A program made the translations under genes and the position numbers. A stretch of 15,129 bases of DNA from Desulfobacterales bacterium (lineage in GTDB: Bacteria; Desulfobacterota; DSM-4660; Desulfatiglandales; Desulfatiglandaceae): NCBI GenBank assembly GCA_022013615.1, contig JAKLQB010000557.1, positions 1 through 15,129 of the forward strand, written 5' to 3'. Below, in pieces: positions 1 through 7,031 of the stretch. The notes beneath the pieces were generated by a model. It was given only the letters and a program-made list of their open reading frames with translations, was not told the DNA's origin and did no database searches. The first letter of the stretch is position 1. The number at the start of each line of letters is the position of its first letter.

Positions 1-136
1 CAAGGGTGGGTGTCCTTGCCAGATATACTGCATTGGTTTCGTCCATTTTTCCCAAACCAACGCCATCCATGATGATGAGGAGCAATGGGCCTTTTCTACC
101 CGAGAATGATTTTAATCTCTTGAGATTGAGCGGCAT
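1..136 (-). CDS. gpmI: 2,3-bisphosphoglycerate-independent phosphoglycerate mutase, N-terminal part (cut by window edge)
   Basis: Only the first 45 codons are inside the window. The enzyme interconverts 3- and 2-phosphoglycerate in glycolysis and gluconeogenesis in the cytoplasm, using two metal ions and a serine nucleophile that would lie beyond the edge. Residues 17-30 read PLLLIIMDGVGLGK: a hydrophobic strand followed by the Asp-Gly of the first metal site of the alkaline-phosphatase superfamily. Then come an Asn-Ala pair and an A-R-T-P-T-L stretch, where family members have the conserved NA...A.TPT segment. The ATG at 134-136 is preceded by a strong AAGGAGGT at 151-158, although the spacing of 14 bases is long. 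The gene is divergent from the oxidoreductase at 311. A phosphopentomutase-like relative is the main alternative, but the start fits GpmI better. Confidence 0.8.
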   Translation of the reverse strand, partial: MPLNLKRLKSFSGRKGPLLLIIMDGVGLGKMDETNAVYLARTPTL

Positions 137-241
137 CTGAACTGTTTCTTACCTCCTTAGAAATGACGTTTCATGAAATCAATTGTAATAGCTGACTACA
201 ATAAGATAGCATGGAAAACTGCTCCGTAAAAGACAAAAACG

Positions 242-271
242 TTGAAAACTACTCCACGTGTAACATATAAA
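242..271 (+). promoter_or_regulatory. Candidate sigma-70 promoter for the oxidoreductase
   Basis: TTGAAA at 242-247 and TATAAA at 266-271 are separated by 18 bases, about 40 bases ahead of the ATG at 311. The ribosome site AAAGGAG (297-303) follows, seven bases before the ATG. The 174-base divergent gap also holds a perfect 10-base palindrome TTTCATGAAA at 169-178, which could be an operator for the gpmI side. Read by eye only. Confidence 0.4.
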
Positions 272-310
272 TAGTGCGAATACAAAAAGGAAAAGAAAAG
301 GAGTATCATC

Positions 311-2017
311 ATGCCTCAGAATATCGTCATTATTGGCGCCGTTGCTCTTGGACCAAAGGCTGCCTGCCGTTTCAAAAGGCTTGAGCCTGATTCCCATGTG
401 ACCATGCTCGACCAGACGAACCTGATAGCTTACGGAGGATGTGGGATTCCTTATCTCATTTCGGGCGATGTCAGTGACCCGGACCAACTCCAGTCTACCA
501 GTTTCCATATGCTTCGTGATGAGGACTTTTTTAAACATGCTAAAGACATTGATGTTATGACAAATACCCGGGCAGTGTCTGTTGACAGGAAGAAAAAAAC
601 AGTGTTGGTGCAAAATGTACTCAATGGGAACAAAAAAACACTTCCCTATGATAAGCTTGTCCTGGCTACTGGAAGCAAGCCCAGGCGTCTGTCTATCCCT
701 GGGGATGATCTTCATGGTATCTTCACAGTCTCAGGCCTCAATGAAGCTACAGCTATCAAGCAGGAGATTGCCGGAGGAAAAGTAGAAAAGGCGGTTATTA
801 TAGGTGCAGGGGCAATCGGACTTGAGATGGCAGAGGCCCTGGCCGATATGTGGGGTATTGAAACCGCTGTCGTGGAGATTTTGGATCAGGTTCTCCCGGG
901 GATTATCAGCCCGAACCTCGCTCGAATGGTACAACATCATATGGAAGAAAATGAGATCTCCTTTTGCCTGAAAGAAAAGGTCGAGAGATTTGAAGGCGAA
1001 AACCGTGTGAAAACCGTAATTACCGATAAAAAGACCCTAAATGCAGATTTGGTGATCATGGCGGTGGGGGTCACCCCCAACTCTGTCCTCGCCAGGGAGG
1101 CTGGCCTGAAAGTATCATCCGCGGGAGCAATAGTGGTGAATAAAGAATTGCAGACCTCTGACCCCAATATCTATGCAGGAGGAGACTGCATAGAGTTGAC
1201 TAACCTGATCACCGGGAAACCAGGGTACTGGCCTTTGGGCTCCCTCGCAAACAGACAGGGACGAGTCATCGGTACCAACCTGGCAGGTGGGCAAGCCAAG
1301 TTTGAAGGGGCTGTCGGGAGTTTTGTAATAAAGCTCTTTGAAACCTCTGTGGCCAGTGCGGGATTGAGTATTGAGACCGCAGCAAAAGAAGGCTTTGATG
1401 CAGTAAGCGCCTTTGTGGTCCAGTTTGACCGTGCCCACTTTTACCCTGAAAAGGACCTCCTGTACATGGAATTGGTAGTGGAAAATGGCACCGGAAGAGT
1501 TCTCGGTATTCAGGGATTGGGACCAAAAAGTGAAGGCGTGGTGGGTCGAGTCAGTGCCGTTGCTTCAATCCTCAAACACCAACCCACAACCGCTGATATC
1601 AGTAACCTTGAACTTCCCTATTCCCCACCATTTTCATCTGCAATGGATATTACAAATGCCCTGGGCAACACTGCTGAAAATATCCTGGCTGGAAAAAACA
1701 GGGTGATAGATGCGGATCAGTTTGCTGACTGGTGGGAGAATCGAGGAGATGGCGATACGTGTTTCTTAGACTGCAGGGGCTGGGGAAATGCTGAGCCCTT
1801 TGTCAAAAAATACCCGGATCATTGGAAAAGCATTCCCCAGGATGAACTCTGGAAACGGCTGAAAGAAGTGCCAAGGGATAAGAAACTTGTGTTGATCTGT
1901 AACACAGGTGTCCGTTCTTACGAGGCCCAGGTAACGCTGGACCAGGCGGGGATACAGGATACCTACAATATTCAGGGTGGGGTGGCCGCCTTGAAAAATT
2001 GGGGCCTTGACCTTTAA
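311..2017 (+). CDS. FAD/NAD(P)-dependent single-cysteine disulfide oxidoreductase fused to a rhodanese domain (CoA-disulfide reductase-like)
   Basis: A 568-residue cytoplasmic flavoprotein of the CoA-disulfide reductase / NAD(P)H persulfide or polysulfide reductase group with a C-terminal rhodanese domain. The first FAD-binding strand-turn is at residues 4-16 (IVIIGAVALGPKA), slightly off the usual GxGxxG. The single redox cysteine is Cys44 in GGCGIPYLISG, matching the SxxxCGxP type of active site. The NAD(P)-binding GAGAIG is at 165-170 and the second FAD motif YAGGD at 288-292. The dimerisation domain runs from about 330 to 445 and contains the family's LPYSPPFSSAMD segment. The rhodanese domain (about 465-565) has catalytic Cys530 in the loop CNTGVRS. 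Such fusions move sulfane sulfur from (per)sulfides or CoA-persulfide, so a role in sulfur metabolism or redox defence is likely; the exact substrate cannot be read. A good ribosome site supports the start. Confidence 0.9.
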   Translation: MPQNIVIIGAVALGPKAACRFKRLEPDSHVTMLDQTNLIAYGGCGIPYLISGDVSDPDQLQSTSFHMLRDEDFFKHAKDIDVMTNTRAVSVDRKKKTVLVQNVLNGNKKTLPYDKLVLATGSKPRRLSIPGDDLHGIFTVSGLNEATAIKQEIAGGKVEKAVIIGAGAIGLEMAEALADMWGIETAVVEILDQVLPGIISPNLARMVQHHMEENEISFCLKEKVERFEGENRVKTVITDKKTLNADLVIMAVGVTPNSVLAREAGLKVSSAGAIVVNKELQTSDPNIYAGGDCIELTNLITGKPGYWPLGSLANRQGRVIGTNLAGGQAKFEGAVGSFVIKLFETSVASAGLSIETAAKEGFDAVSAFVVQFDRAHFYPEKDLLYMELVVENGTGRVLGIQGLGPKSEGVVGRVSAVASILKHQPTTADISNLELPYSPPFSSAMDITNALGNTAENILAGKNRVIDADQFADWWENRGDGDTCFLDCRGWGNAEPFVKKYPDHWKSIPQDELWKRLKEVPRDKKLVLICNTGVRSYEAQVTLDQAGIQDTYNIQGGVAALKNWGLDL

Positions 2018-2022
2018 AGCAA

Positions 2023-2187
2023 TTACCTTTCCCTGACCCATGTTTGCGACTTGATCCCCTTGATCATTTTGGGGATGAAAAATGAAAAAACATAAAGACC
2101 CACAGCAAAAAAAACTTTAAAAGATACCAGTTTTCCCCAGTTTCCAGACACCCATACTTCTTTCAGGGTCGCAAAGCCTTGCCTCAT
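2023..2187 (-). CDS. Possible 54-residue single-span membrane protein
   Basis: An open frame converging on the oxidoreductase, with five bases between the two stop codons. The product starts MRQGFATLKEVWVSGNW, has one hydrophobic segment at about residues 21-39 (LVSFKVFFAVGLYVFSFFI), and ends in a basic Lys/Arg-rich tail, as expected for a small inner-membrane protein with a positive-inside anchor. The composition looks coded rather than random. Against it, no clear Shine-Dalgarno lies before the ATG at 2185-2187 and I recognise no family. It could be a remnant or chance. Confidence 0.35.
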   Translation of the reverse strand: MRQGFATLKEVWVSGNWGKLVSFKVFFAVGLYVFSFFIPKMIKGIKSQTWVRER

Positions 2188-2277
2188 TTTATTGAACGGC
2201 GGATTTGCCTTCTAAAACATCATCCAAATTAGAAAGGATGAGGAAAATATTCTGTTACTCGCTCCATGATATTTCAC

Positions 2278-2550
2278 TCAAGACATTGTATTTTTTTCCC
2301 ATAACTTTCTGCCCCTAAAGGCCGCATACCAGTCAAACCATTGCAAGTCGTCCCCCAACTCACCGGATTCAAATTTAGTCAAAAAGAGTTCTGACTCCAT
2401 TTTGTATTTTGTTTCAAATTCTTTGCACTCGCTATCAAGTTTTATGAAGCGAGAATGAACAAAATCAATCTGTTTTTCAAAAGCCTCCGAAACAACAGAT
2501 TTTGTATCGTCTATTGAATAATTAGTTTTTAGCAATAGCGTAGTTCCCAT
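2278..2550 (-). CDS. Antitoxin-like small acidic protein, C-terminus changed by a homopolymer frameshift
   Basis: The ATG at 2548-2550 is chosen over an upstream ATG at 2613 because GAGGG stands eight bases before it and the extra upstream residues look like untranslated leader. The product is 90 residues, helical and charged, with a Phe-Glu-Ser-Gly-Glu-Leu-Gly-Asp-Asp stretch followed by an aromatic W-F-D-W segment. I associate this pattern with small antitoxin-like proteins of environmental bacteria and archaea, from memory only. The frame ends early after W-E-K-N-T-M-S. Adding one A to the run of seven A (plus-strand T run 2291-2297) would instead give WEKKYNVLSEISWSE and a stop at 2255-2257, a far more natural ending. 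So the gene carries a -1 indel or the assembly has an error. No toxin gene is seen next to it, so the pair appears orphaned. Confidence 0.55.
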   Translation of the reverse strand: MGTTLLLKTNYSIDDTKSVVSEAFEKQIDFVHSRFIKLDSECKEFETKYKMESELFLTKFESGELGDDLQWFDWYAAFRGRKLWEKNTMS

Positions 2551-2718
2551 TTCCAATACCCTCAAAGTAAAAAAGTGATTGATAGAGAAGCAACTTTTTA
2601 TGAGCAAAAGCATAGGAAATTATCTCTTGTGAGTCAAGAAAAATGAACTACAACATATGCGGGGTCAGTCTGGATTATGGTGCGCAGGCCCAATAATATT
2701 TCTGAAACACTTAACATA

Positions 2719-2747
2719 TTGACAAGTTTTTCTTGATATGTTATAAG
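2719..2747 (+). promoter_or_regulatory. Strong sigma-70-like promoter of the winged-helix regulator
   Basis: TTGACA (2719-2724) and TATAAG (2742-2747) are separated by exactly 17 bases, a near-consensus promoter. Transcription would start around 2753-2756, giving a short leader of about 25 bases with AAGG at 2767-2770 seven bases before the TTG start at 2778. Confidence 0.7.
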
Positions 2748-2760
2748 TAGTAAAACTACT
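2746..2760. promoter_or_regulatory. Palindrome AGTAGT-AAA-ACTACT over the transcription start: likely operator
   Basis: A perfect inverted repeat with six-base arms and a three-base centre overlaps the end of the -10 box and the expected +1. A dimeric winged-helix protein bound here would block its own promoter. That the protein encoded immediately downstream is the binder is an inference from position. Confidence 0.5.
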
Positions 2761-2777
2761 CAATACAAGGTTATTTT

Positions 2778-3347
2778 TTGGATAATCTATTTACAGGGCT
2801 CATCGCCTCAAAGACTCGAATCAAACTGCTGATAAGGCTTTTTTTCAATCCCAAGACACGTTCGTACTTGAGAGAACTGGCCAAAGAGTTCAATTTTTCA
2901 ACAAACTCGGTCAGGGAGGAATTAAACCAGCTCACAAAAACCAACCTCCTGAAATCACAGAAAAACGGTCGGCAAGTATATTATATGGCAAATACAGATC
3001 ACCCGCTGTTTCCTGAGCTCAAATCCATGGTGAGTAAAGTCATGGGGATTGATAAGGTCATAGATGGCATTGTCAACAGGCTGGGTGAGCTTGAAAAAGC
3101 CTACTTGATTGATGATTATGCTGAGGGCAAGGATACCGGTATCATAGACCTCATGTTAGTGGGAAACGTTGACCAATATCACCTTAACGATTTGAGCAGA
3201 AAAACTGAACAATATATCAAGCGCAAGATCCGCTCTCTCGTTCTAACCAAGCAGGAGTATAATAATCTTTTACCGGAGTTGGAAAGACGGCCATGCGTGT
3301 TGATATGGGAAGCAAACAGGAATTGCTTAAACTTAAAGAAGGTGTGA
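2778..3347 (+). CDS. Winged helix-turn-helix transcriptional regulator with a degenerate nucleotidyltransferase-like C-terminal domain
   Basis: 189 residues with a TTG start, chosen for the AAGG seven bases upstream and because the family-like opening LFTGLIASKTRIKLLIRLF follows at once. The winged HTH spans about residues 10-72: helix 1 with the SKTRIKLL signature, recognition helix around STNSVREELNQL (41-52), and a wing of basic residues at about 59-70. Residues 107-165 (YLIDDYAEGKDT, then IIDLMLVGN) have the outline of a minimal nucleotidyltransferase fold. However, the usual Gly-Ser of the active site is Asp-Asp and only one Asp remains of the DxD pair, so catalysis is unlikely. The domain may sense a ligand or help dimerise. 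Regulators of this build often stand at the head of polysaccharide or nucleotide-sugar clusters (recollection). Here the gene is followed by a group II intron relic, and the glycan genes beyond face the other way. Confidence 0.75.
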   Translation: MDNLFTGLIASKTRIKLLIRLFFNPKTRSYLRELAKEFNFSTNSVREELNQLTKTNLLKSQKNGRQVYYMANTDHPLFPELKSMVSKVMGIDKVIDGIVNRLGELEKAYLIDDYAEGKDTGIIDLMLVGNVDQYHLNDLSRKTEQYIKRKIRSLVLTKQEYNNLLPELERRPCVLIWEANRNCLNLKKV

Positions 3348-3395
3348 AAGAAATACTTATTTACGACAACTTCTGTAGACGGGCCTGAGAAAGTA

Positions 3396-3470
3396 TTATT
3401 TGCCTGTCCCCCTTTCTGGTCCCCCTTTCTGTTTTTCTATTGGGCTGTCCGATTTCCCGCAACCGTTCAT
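3396..3470 (-). pseudogene. N-terminal stub of group II intron reverse transcriptase/maturase
   Basis: The ATG at 3468-3470 has AAGGAG ten bases upstream. The first residues, MNGCGKSDSPI, match the start typical of LtrA-like proteins. The frame then runs into the GGGGGAC tandem repeat and stops after 24 residues. No reverse transcriptase, maturase or endonuclease domain is left, so no protein function is expected. Confidence 0.6.
3406..3431. repeat. Two tandem 13-base units GTCCCCCTTTCTG
   Basis: Two perfect adjacent copies (3406-3418 and 3419-3431) lie exactly where intron similarity stops. GGGGGACAGG-type motifs are common as dispersed intergenic sequence in deltaproteobacteria (recollection). 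They may mark the breakpoint or insertion scar of the truncated intron. Confidence 0.6.
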
Positions 3471-3784
3471 CGCCTTCGTACTCCTTAGATTCACGACGCG
3501 GGCCTCGCATTGCAACATGCTAAGGCCAGTTCACGGGATCTCCCGGTTCTCGTGTTCCGCTGCAAGCGGGATTGCCTTCCCCCATCGTCCAACAAAGCCG
3601 GCACCCCGGAGAGGTGATTTAGGAGCTCAATGGCTGGCCTGGGCTTCCCCTGCTAATCCCGCCACTGCGGGACCATGCCATTACTGGTCATCGACGCATA
3701 GCTCGGGGCCATGATGGTTCAGCTACTCTTTTCATGTAGGGCTCTTTCATCCCCTACTCTATGCCGGTTTATCCCGGCGCTTTC
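3437..3784 (-). mobile_element. Truncated group II intron: 5' ribozyme part, reverse transcriptase and 3' domains missing
   Basis: Read on the minus strand from about 3784, the sequence begins near GCGCCGGG-ATAA-ACCGGC. It continues through GC-rich, hairpin-rich sequence, including GATCTCCCGGTTCTCGTGTT as read on the plus strand, to CTAAGGAG and an ATG at 3468-3470 that opens MNGCGKSDSPI. Group II intron reverse transcriptases of one large bacterial group begin MNGRGKSDRPIVP, preceded by the same kind of structured leader (recalled, not searched). Conservation stops after about 11 codons. The 5' GUGYG boundary is not intact (GAAAGCGCC instead), so both ends are uncertain by a few bases. Domains V and VI are absent, so the element cannot splice. 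GC content is visibly higher than on either side. Confidence 0.65.
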
Positions 3785-3906
3785 TGGACATCCCCCATTC
3801 CCGCTGCGAAAAAAAAGGAACGTTTTTTGCTATGGAGAAGTGTTTTTTCTTGACAGGGCCTTTTAATGGGTGACCACATTATAGTCTGATTTAGTACCGT
3901 GACTAA

Positions 3907-4782
3907 CTAAATGAACTTATCCCCTTCGCTCCTTTCAAATCTCATCTGTGTAACTTGTTCAGAGATAAGACCCATCATAAATATCATGATAGATGTTGTT
4001 AAAAGAAGTGCGCTCATGTTCGTAAACCGGTTCATTACAAAATAAGTATAAAGGTAATAAAACGTCCCAACTAAAAACATTAGCAAACTCACTGGCAGAA
4101 ATATTCGTAACGGCGAATAAAGGGCGCATATTTTGGTTATAATCATAAAAAATTTTACTCCATCCCGGAATATCTTTATTTTACTTTTACCTGTTTTACG
4201 TAGTTTAGCATCAATTACGACATATTTAAGACTCCTTCCACTTCTTAAAACACCCAAAGTTAAAGTAGTGGGATAAGAATAAGTATTGGGCAAAAGGTAC
4301 AAAAAATTACGAGCAATATCTGATTTTACAGCACGAAATCCAGATGTGAGATCCTGAACAGGGAATTTTGCGACATAAGAAGCGAGCCAGTTGTATATTC
4401 TGTTGCCAAAAGCACGGCCCCATGAAGCCTGGTGACCTTTTGGCCTGGCCCCTACAACCATGTCAAACTCCGGAAGATATTCAAGCAACTTACCTATATC
4501 TTCGGGATCATGCTGGCCATCTCCGTCCATAAATACCAAGATAGTACCAGACGCAATCCTTATGCCACTTTTTATAGCTGCACCATTACCAATATTATAA
4601 GGATGACTGTAAACGATGGCACCAGCATCTATGGCTATCGAGACAGTATCATCCGTGGAGCCATCATTGATAACGATGATTTCAAAATCAGGATAGAGGG
4701 ATTTAGTGTTTTTTATGACATCCCCTAAGGCCAGAGCCTCATTATATGCCGGGATGATTATAGATACTTCAGGTTTGTCCAT
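3907..4782 (-). CDS. Family 2 glycosyltransferase of the polyprenyl/dolichyl-phosphate hexose synthase type, with two C-terminal membrane spans
   Basis: 291 residues. The catalytic GT-A domain begins at VSIIIPAYNEA (6-16), with NDGSTDDT at 39-46 and the metal- and nucleotide-binding DGDGQHDPED at 86-95. Family features continue through the QDLTSGFR segment (143-150). Two hydrophobic spans at about 226-248 and 256-275 anchor it to the inner membrane, and the chain ends with a short charged tail. Such enzymes usually move a sugar from a nucleotide-sugar to undecaprenyl phosphate for use on the other face of the membrane, or add sugars to lipid-linked glycans. The donor cannot be read. The ribosome site is weak. 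It is the last gene of the leftward glycan cluster and begins only 41 bases from the inverted repeat of an IS relic, which may have cut it off from the operon promoter or given it a new one. Confidence 0.85.
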   Translation of the reverse strand: MDKPEVSIIIPAYNEALALGDVIKNTKSLYPDFEIIVINDGSTDDTVSIAIDAGAIVYSHPYNIGNGAAIKSGIRIASGTILVFMDGDGQHDPEDIGKLLEYLPEFDMVVGARPKGHQASWGRAFGNRIYNWLASYVAKFPVQDLTSGFRAVKSDIARNFLYLLPNTYSYPTTLTLGVLRSGRSLKYVVIDAKLRKTGKSKIKIFRDGVKFFMIITKICALYSPLRIFLPVSLLMFLVGTFYYLYTYFVMNRFTNMSALLLTTSIMIFMMGLISEQVTQMRFERSEGDKFI

Positions 4783-4823
4783 ATTTTATTACCGAATCCT
4801 TTCCAAATTTTTATACATCAAAC

Positions 4824-4848
4824 TTGATGGTCTCGCAAAAAGTCAAAA
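4824..4848 (+). repeat. Left terminal inverted repeat of the IS1182-like relic
   Basis: Begins TTGATGGTCTCGCAAAAAGT on the plus strand and pairs with the complement of 5867-5891 (TTGATGAACTCGTAAAAAGT). It lies beyond the transposase stop at 4883. Confidence 0.6.
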
Positions 4849-4882
4849 AGTTCAAGGTTTGGAGCAATGCCTTCAGGGCTAA

Positions 4883-5757
4883 CTACTTATAATGATTCGA
4901 AATTCCTAAATCCATGTAAAAAGTCAGAAGCCCATAATTACGGATAAATAGGACAAAAAACTTTCTCAATTGGCTCAAAGCCATTAGAAGATGCTCTTTG
5001 ATAAAATGAATAACACACATTTGACCGCATAGACTGCTCCCATGCGCTGTCTGATCACAACTGACCGTCTTTCGGACTGCAGTTGCCCTGAAGATGTTCA
5101 CTCCGATGGCTTTTAAGGTAGCACAGAATCGAACGGCCTTAAGACCTCTAACTTTCAGATGTTTAACTCCGGTTCTTCTGTCATATTCTGACATGGTAGC
5201 CTCAGAGCCTGAACGTCACCTGTAGCGGTCTTTAAACTCATCGGTTTGCTCATAGGCTCTTCGTTTTGACAATCTCATTTCTTTATCCGTATAGCGAAGA
5301 TAATAATGCTTTTTGCCTTGCGTCACCGGGCAGGTGTTCTGATTCGGACAATTGGTGCATTGCTGGAAATCAAAAGCTACAGGGTGCCTGATTTTCTTCT
5401 TTTTTGTCCTAATAGGCTTATGGCCTTGCAGGCAAGAAACGATGGTTCCCTTTTCAGTCACTTCAAAATCCGACAGGCTGAGGCTACTTTCTTTTTTGCC
5501 CATTGTAGGCGCAACAACCTCTACACCAAGCTGTTCAGCCTCCTGACAGTTCTCATCGCTGCCATAAACAGAATCGGCCAAGACTTCTTCAGGTGAAAGG
5601 TTACGTTCCTTGGTCGATTCAATAGTGGGAAGTTCACACAGAAGTTCTTTTTGAAATAACCCCGCCCAGGACTAATCCAGTAGTCTTCGGCTTTTTGGGC
5701 TCAAAAACTCCAGGGATCAAAAAGATCGTTCTGCTTTTGGTCTTTAATTCGAATCAT
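4883..5757 (-). pseudogene. IS1182-family transposase pseudogene with frameshift, two stops and a large internal deletion
   Basis: The start MIRIKDQKQ...LFDPWSF (from 5757) is typical of this family. After W-S-F a T run of five instead of six (5701-5711 area) shifts the frame; read through, it continues LSPKSRRLLD, then a TAG where Lys is usual, then SWAGLFQKELLCELP. It next jumps to the C-terminal part ADSVYGSDENCQEAEQLG, so most of the middle is gone. The C-terminal part includes a cysteine-rich knuckle (C-T-N-C-P-N-Q-N-T-C-P) and reaches R-Y-R, where a TGA (5216-5218) replaces the Trp of the usual YRWRSGIE. The frame continues RSGSEATMSEYDRRTG, holding the catalytic Glu, down to 4883. It cannot produce an active transposase. 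Confidence 0.8.
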
Positions 5758-5866
5758 GCCTTTCACCTGCATTGTCGTTGATTATGTGAGTTGCTTTTAC
5801 CAAAATGTAAAGCGAAAGGCAAGTAAAAATAGCAGTTATTTTTAATTATTTCAAGATCTTAAATTG

Positions 5867-5891
5867 GTTTTACTTTTTACGAGTTCATCAA
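5867..5891 (-). repeat. Right terminal inverted repeat of the IS1182-like relic
   Basis: The minus-strand reading TTGATGAACTCGTAAAAAGT matches the left repeat at 20 of 25 positions overall. It lies about 110 bases upstream of the transposase start. Confidence 0.6.
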
Positions 5892-6012
5892 AATCACTTT
5901 CAAAAACTGGACTGGGGGATTTTTGCCTAAAAAAAACTCATTTTTTATCCTGGCTTTTCCCTGCTGCTCTTCACATTATGAAATTTACACATAAGGAGTC
6001 ACTCCGGTCACA

Positions 6013-7005
6013 TTAAACGCTTGTTTGATCAGGTTTGTCAATATAACTGTCCACAGTAATCCCGCGAAGAATCAGTATCCCTGCTATAGCCATAAAAATA
6101 TCTGTAATTGTCTGAAGTAAACGGAGGCAGATCGCGGACAGCGCGGCCAGTTCCGAACCAATTAATGGACTTAAGGCTATCAGATAGATCCCTTCGATAA
6201 CGCCCAGCCCGGCAGGTGCAAACAACGCTATAATTCCCAGACCACCGGCCATAGCGGTGACAGAAATCACCATCGGAACCGAGGAAAATGTCAGAGACGG
6301 TGAGATCATTTTTGCAATACACCAGGTTGCTATACCCGAAAACAAGCATTGCCCCATTACAAGAATGGCAGGGAGAATCATTTGTCGTAAAGTGAGACTG
6401 ATATTGAGGGGCGGTCGTCCTATAACTCGAAGCAATATGTCTGAAACACCTAAAAAAATACGGGGCCAGATTGCAATACCGGCTGCAATGATCAACACCG
6501 CAAACCATACCCGGGAAAATGGGATGATTTCCTGTGACCATGGCAAAAACAGCACTGGCAGCGATAATACAAAGGCGATTAGAACCGTCATGCCGTTGTT
6601 TAATATGGGAACCATTCCAGAAAGACTGGCCCTAACCTGATAGCGCGCCAGAAGATACACCACATTCGCAACGATTGCAGCCTTTCCCGGGACATATTTC
6701 CCTAAAAAAGAGATACAACTGACCGCCATGGCCGTACGATAAGGAAAAAGTGGAAATCCGAGGAGATTTAGAAGGATTTTGTAGAATCCCCCGACACATC
6801 CTCTCGTCAGTATTGCTGCAAGCATTGCGAGCCAGAGGAATCGCCAATCGAGATCCAGAAAACGCCATTCAATATACGATAGTTGTTTCGCAAGGGCTGT
6901 ACCCACAAAGTAAAGAAATCCTGCCAGTATCACTGTTTTGATGAGTTTTACCCACCAGCGATGCTTGTGTGCTGTTCCCGGGCGGAAAGTATCGGCATAC
7001 CTCAT
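6013..7005 (-). CDS. Lysylphosphatidylglycerol-synthase-TM / UPF0104 family membrane protein (putative lipid flippase-like)
   Basis: 330 residues from the ATG at 7003-7005, chosen because AAAGGA lies six bases upstream. A longer reading from a TTG at 7035 would overlap the previous gene's stop by four bases and is possible. The protein has about eight hydrophobic segments starting at residue 21. It carries the family's two signatures: K-Y-V-P-G-K at 103-108 and APAGLGVIEG at 263-272. Members (AglD/MprF-TM type) sit in the inner membrane and are linked to movement or modification of lipid-bound intermediates; the substrate is unknown. Its place among glycosyltransferases fits handling of a lipid-linked sugar. 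It closely follows the GT4 gene and probably shares its transcript. Confidence 0.8.
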   Translation of the reverse strand: MRYADTFRPGTAHKHRWWVKLIKTVILAGFLYFVGTALAKQLSYIEWRFLDLDWRFLWLAMLAAILTRGCVGGFYKILLNLLGFPLFPYRTAMAVSCISFLGKYVPGKAAIVANVVYLLARYQVRASLSGMVPILNNGMTVLIAFVLSLPVLFLPWSQEIIPFSRVWFAVLIIAAGIAIWPRIFLGVSDILLRVIGRPPLNISLTLRQMILPAILVMGQCLFSGIATWCIAKMISPSLTFSSVPMVISVTAMAGGLGIIALFAPAGLGVIEGIYLIALSPLIGSELAALSAICLRLLQTITDIFMAIAGILILRGITVDSYIDKPDQTSV

Positions 7006-7031
7006 TAGAATTCCTTTATTTTTATCCGTGT

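Larger units (their letters stand above)
4824..5891 (-). mobile_element. Internally deleted IS1182-family insertion sequence
   Basis: Imperfect terminal inverted repeats (4824-4848 and 5867-5891, 20 of 25 positions matching by my count) bracket a collapsed transposase reading frame. At about 1.07 kb the element is much shorter than complete members of the family (normally about 1.6-1.9 kb, from memory), in line with the missing middle of the transposase. No clear target-site duplication flanks it (left AAAC, right AATC). It lies between the flippase-like gene and the GT2. Confidence 0.7.

Noticed and set aside
179..715. 178-residue minus-strand frame over the oxidoreductase start
   Set aside because: It is a shadow of the strongly supported plus-strand gene and shows no family features.
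2050..2090. Hairpin ATCCCC-N11-GGGGAT after the oxidoreductase as a terminator
   Set aside because: On the plus strand it is followed by A-rich, not T-rich, sequence and the stem is only six pairs; it also lies inside the possible small minus-strand gene.
3400..3714. 104-residue plus-strand open frame
   Set aside because: It lies over the group II intron ribozyme sequence; its composition (many Pro, Ser, Cys, Arg) is that of a structured RNA region read as protein.
3849..3885. TTGACA at 3850 and TATAGT at 3880 as a promoter
   Set aside because: The spacing of 24 bases is too long and no plus-strand gene follows.
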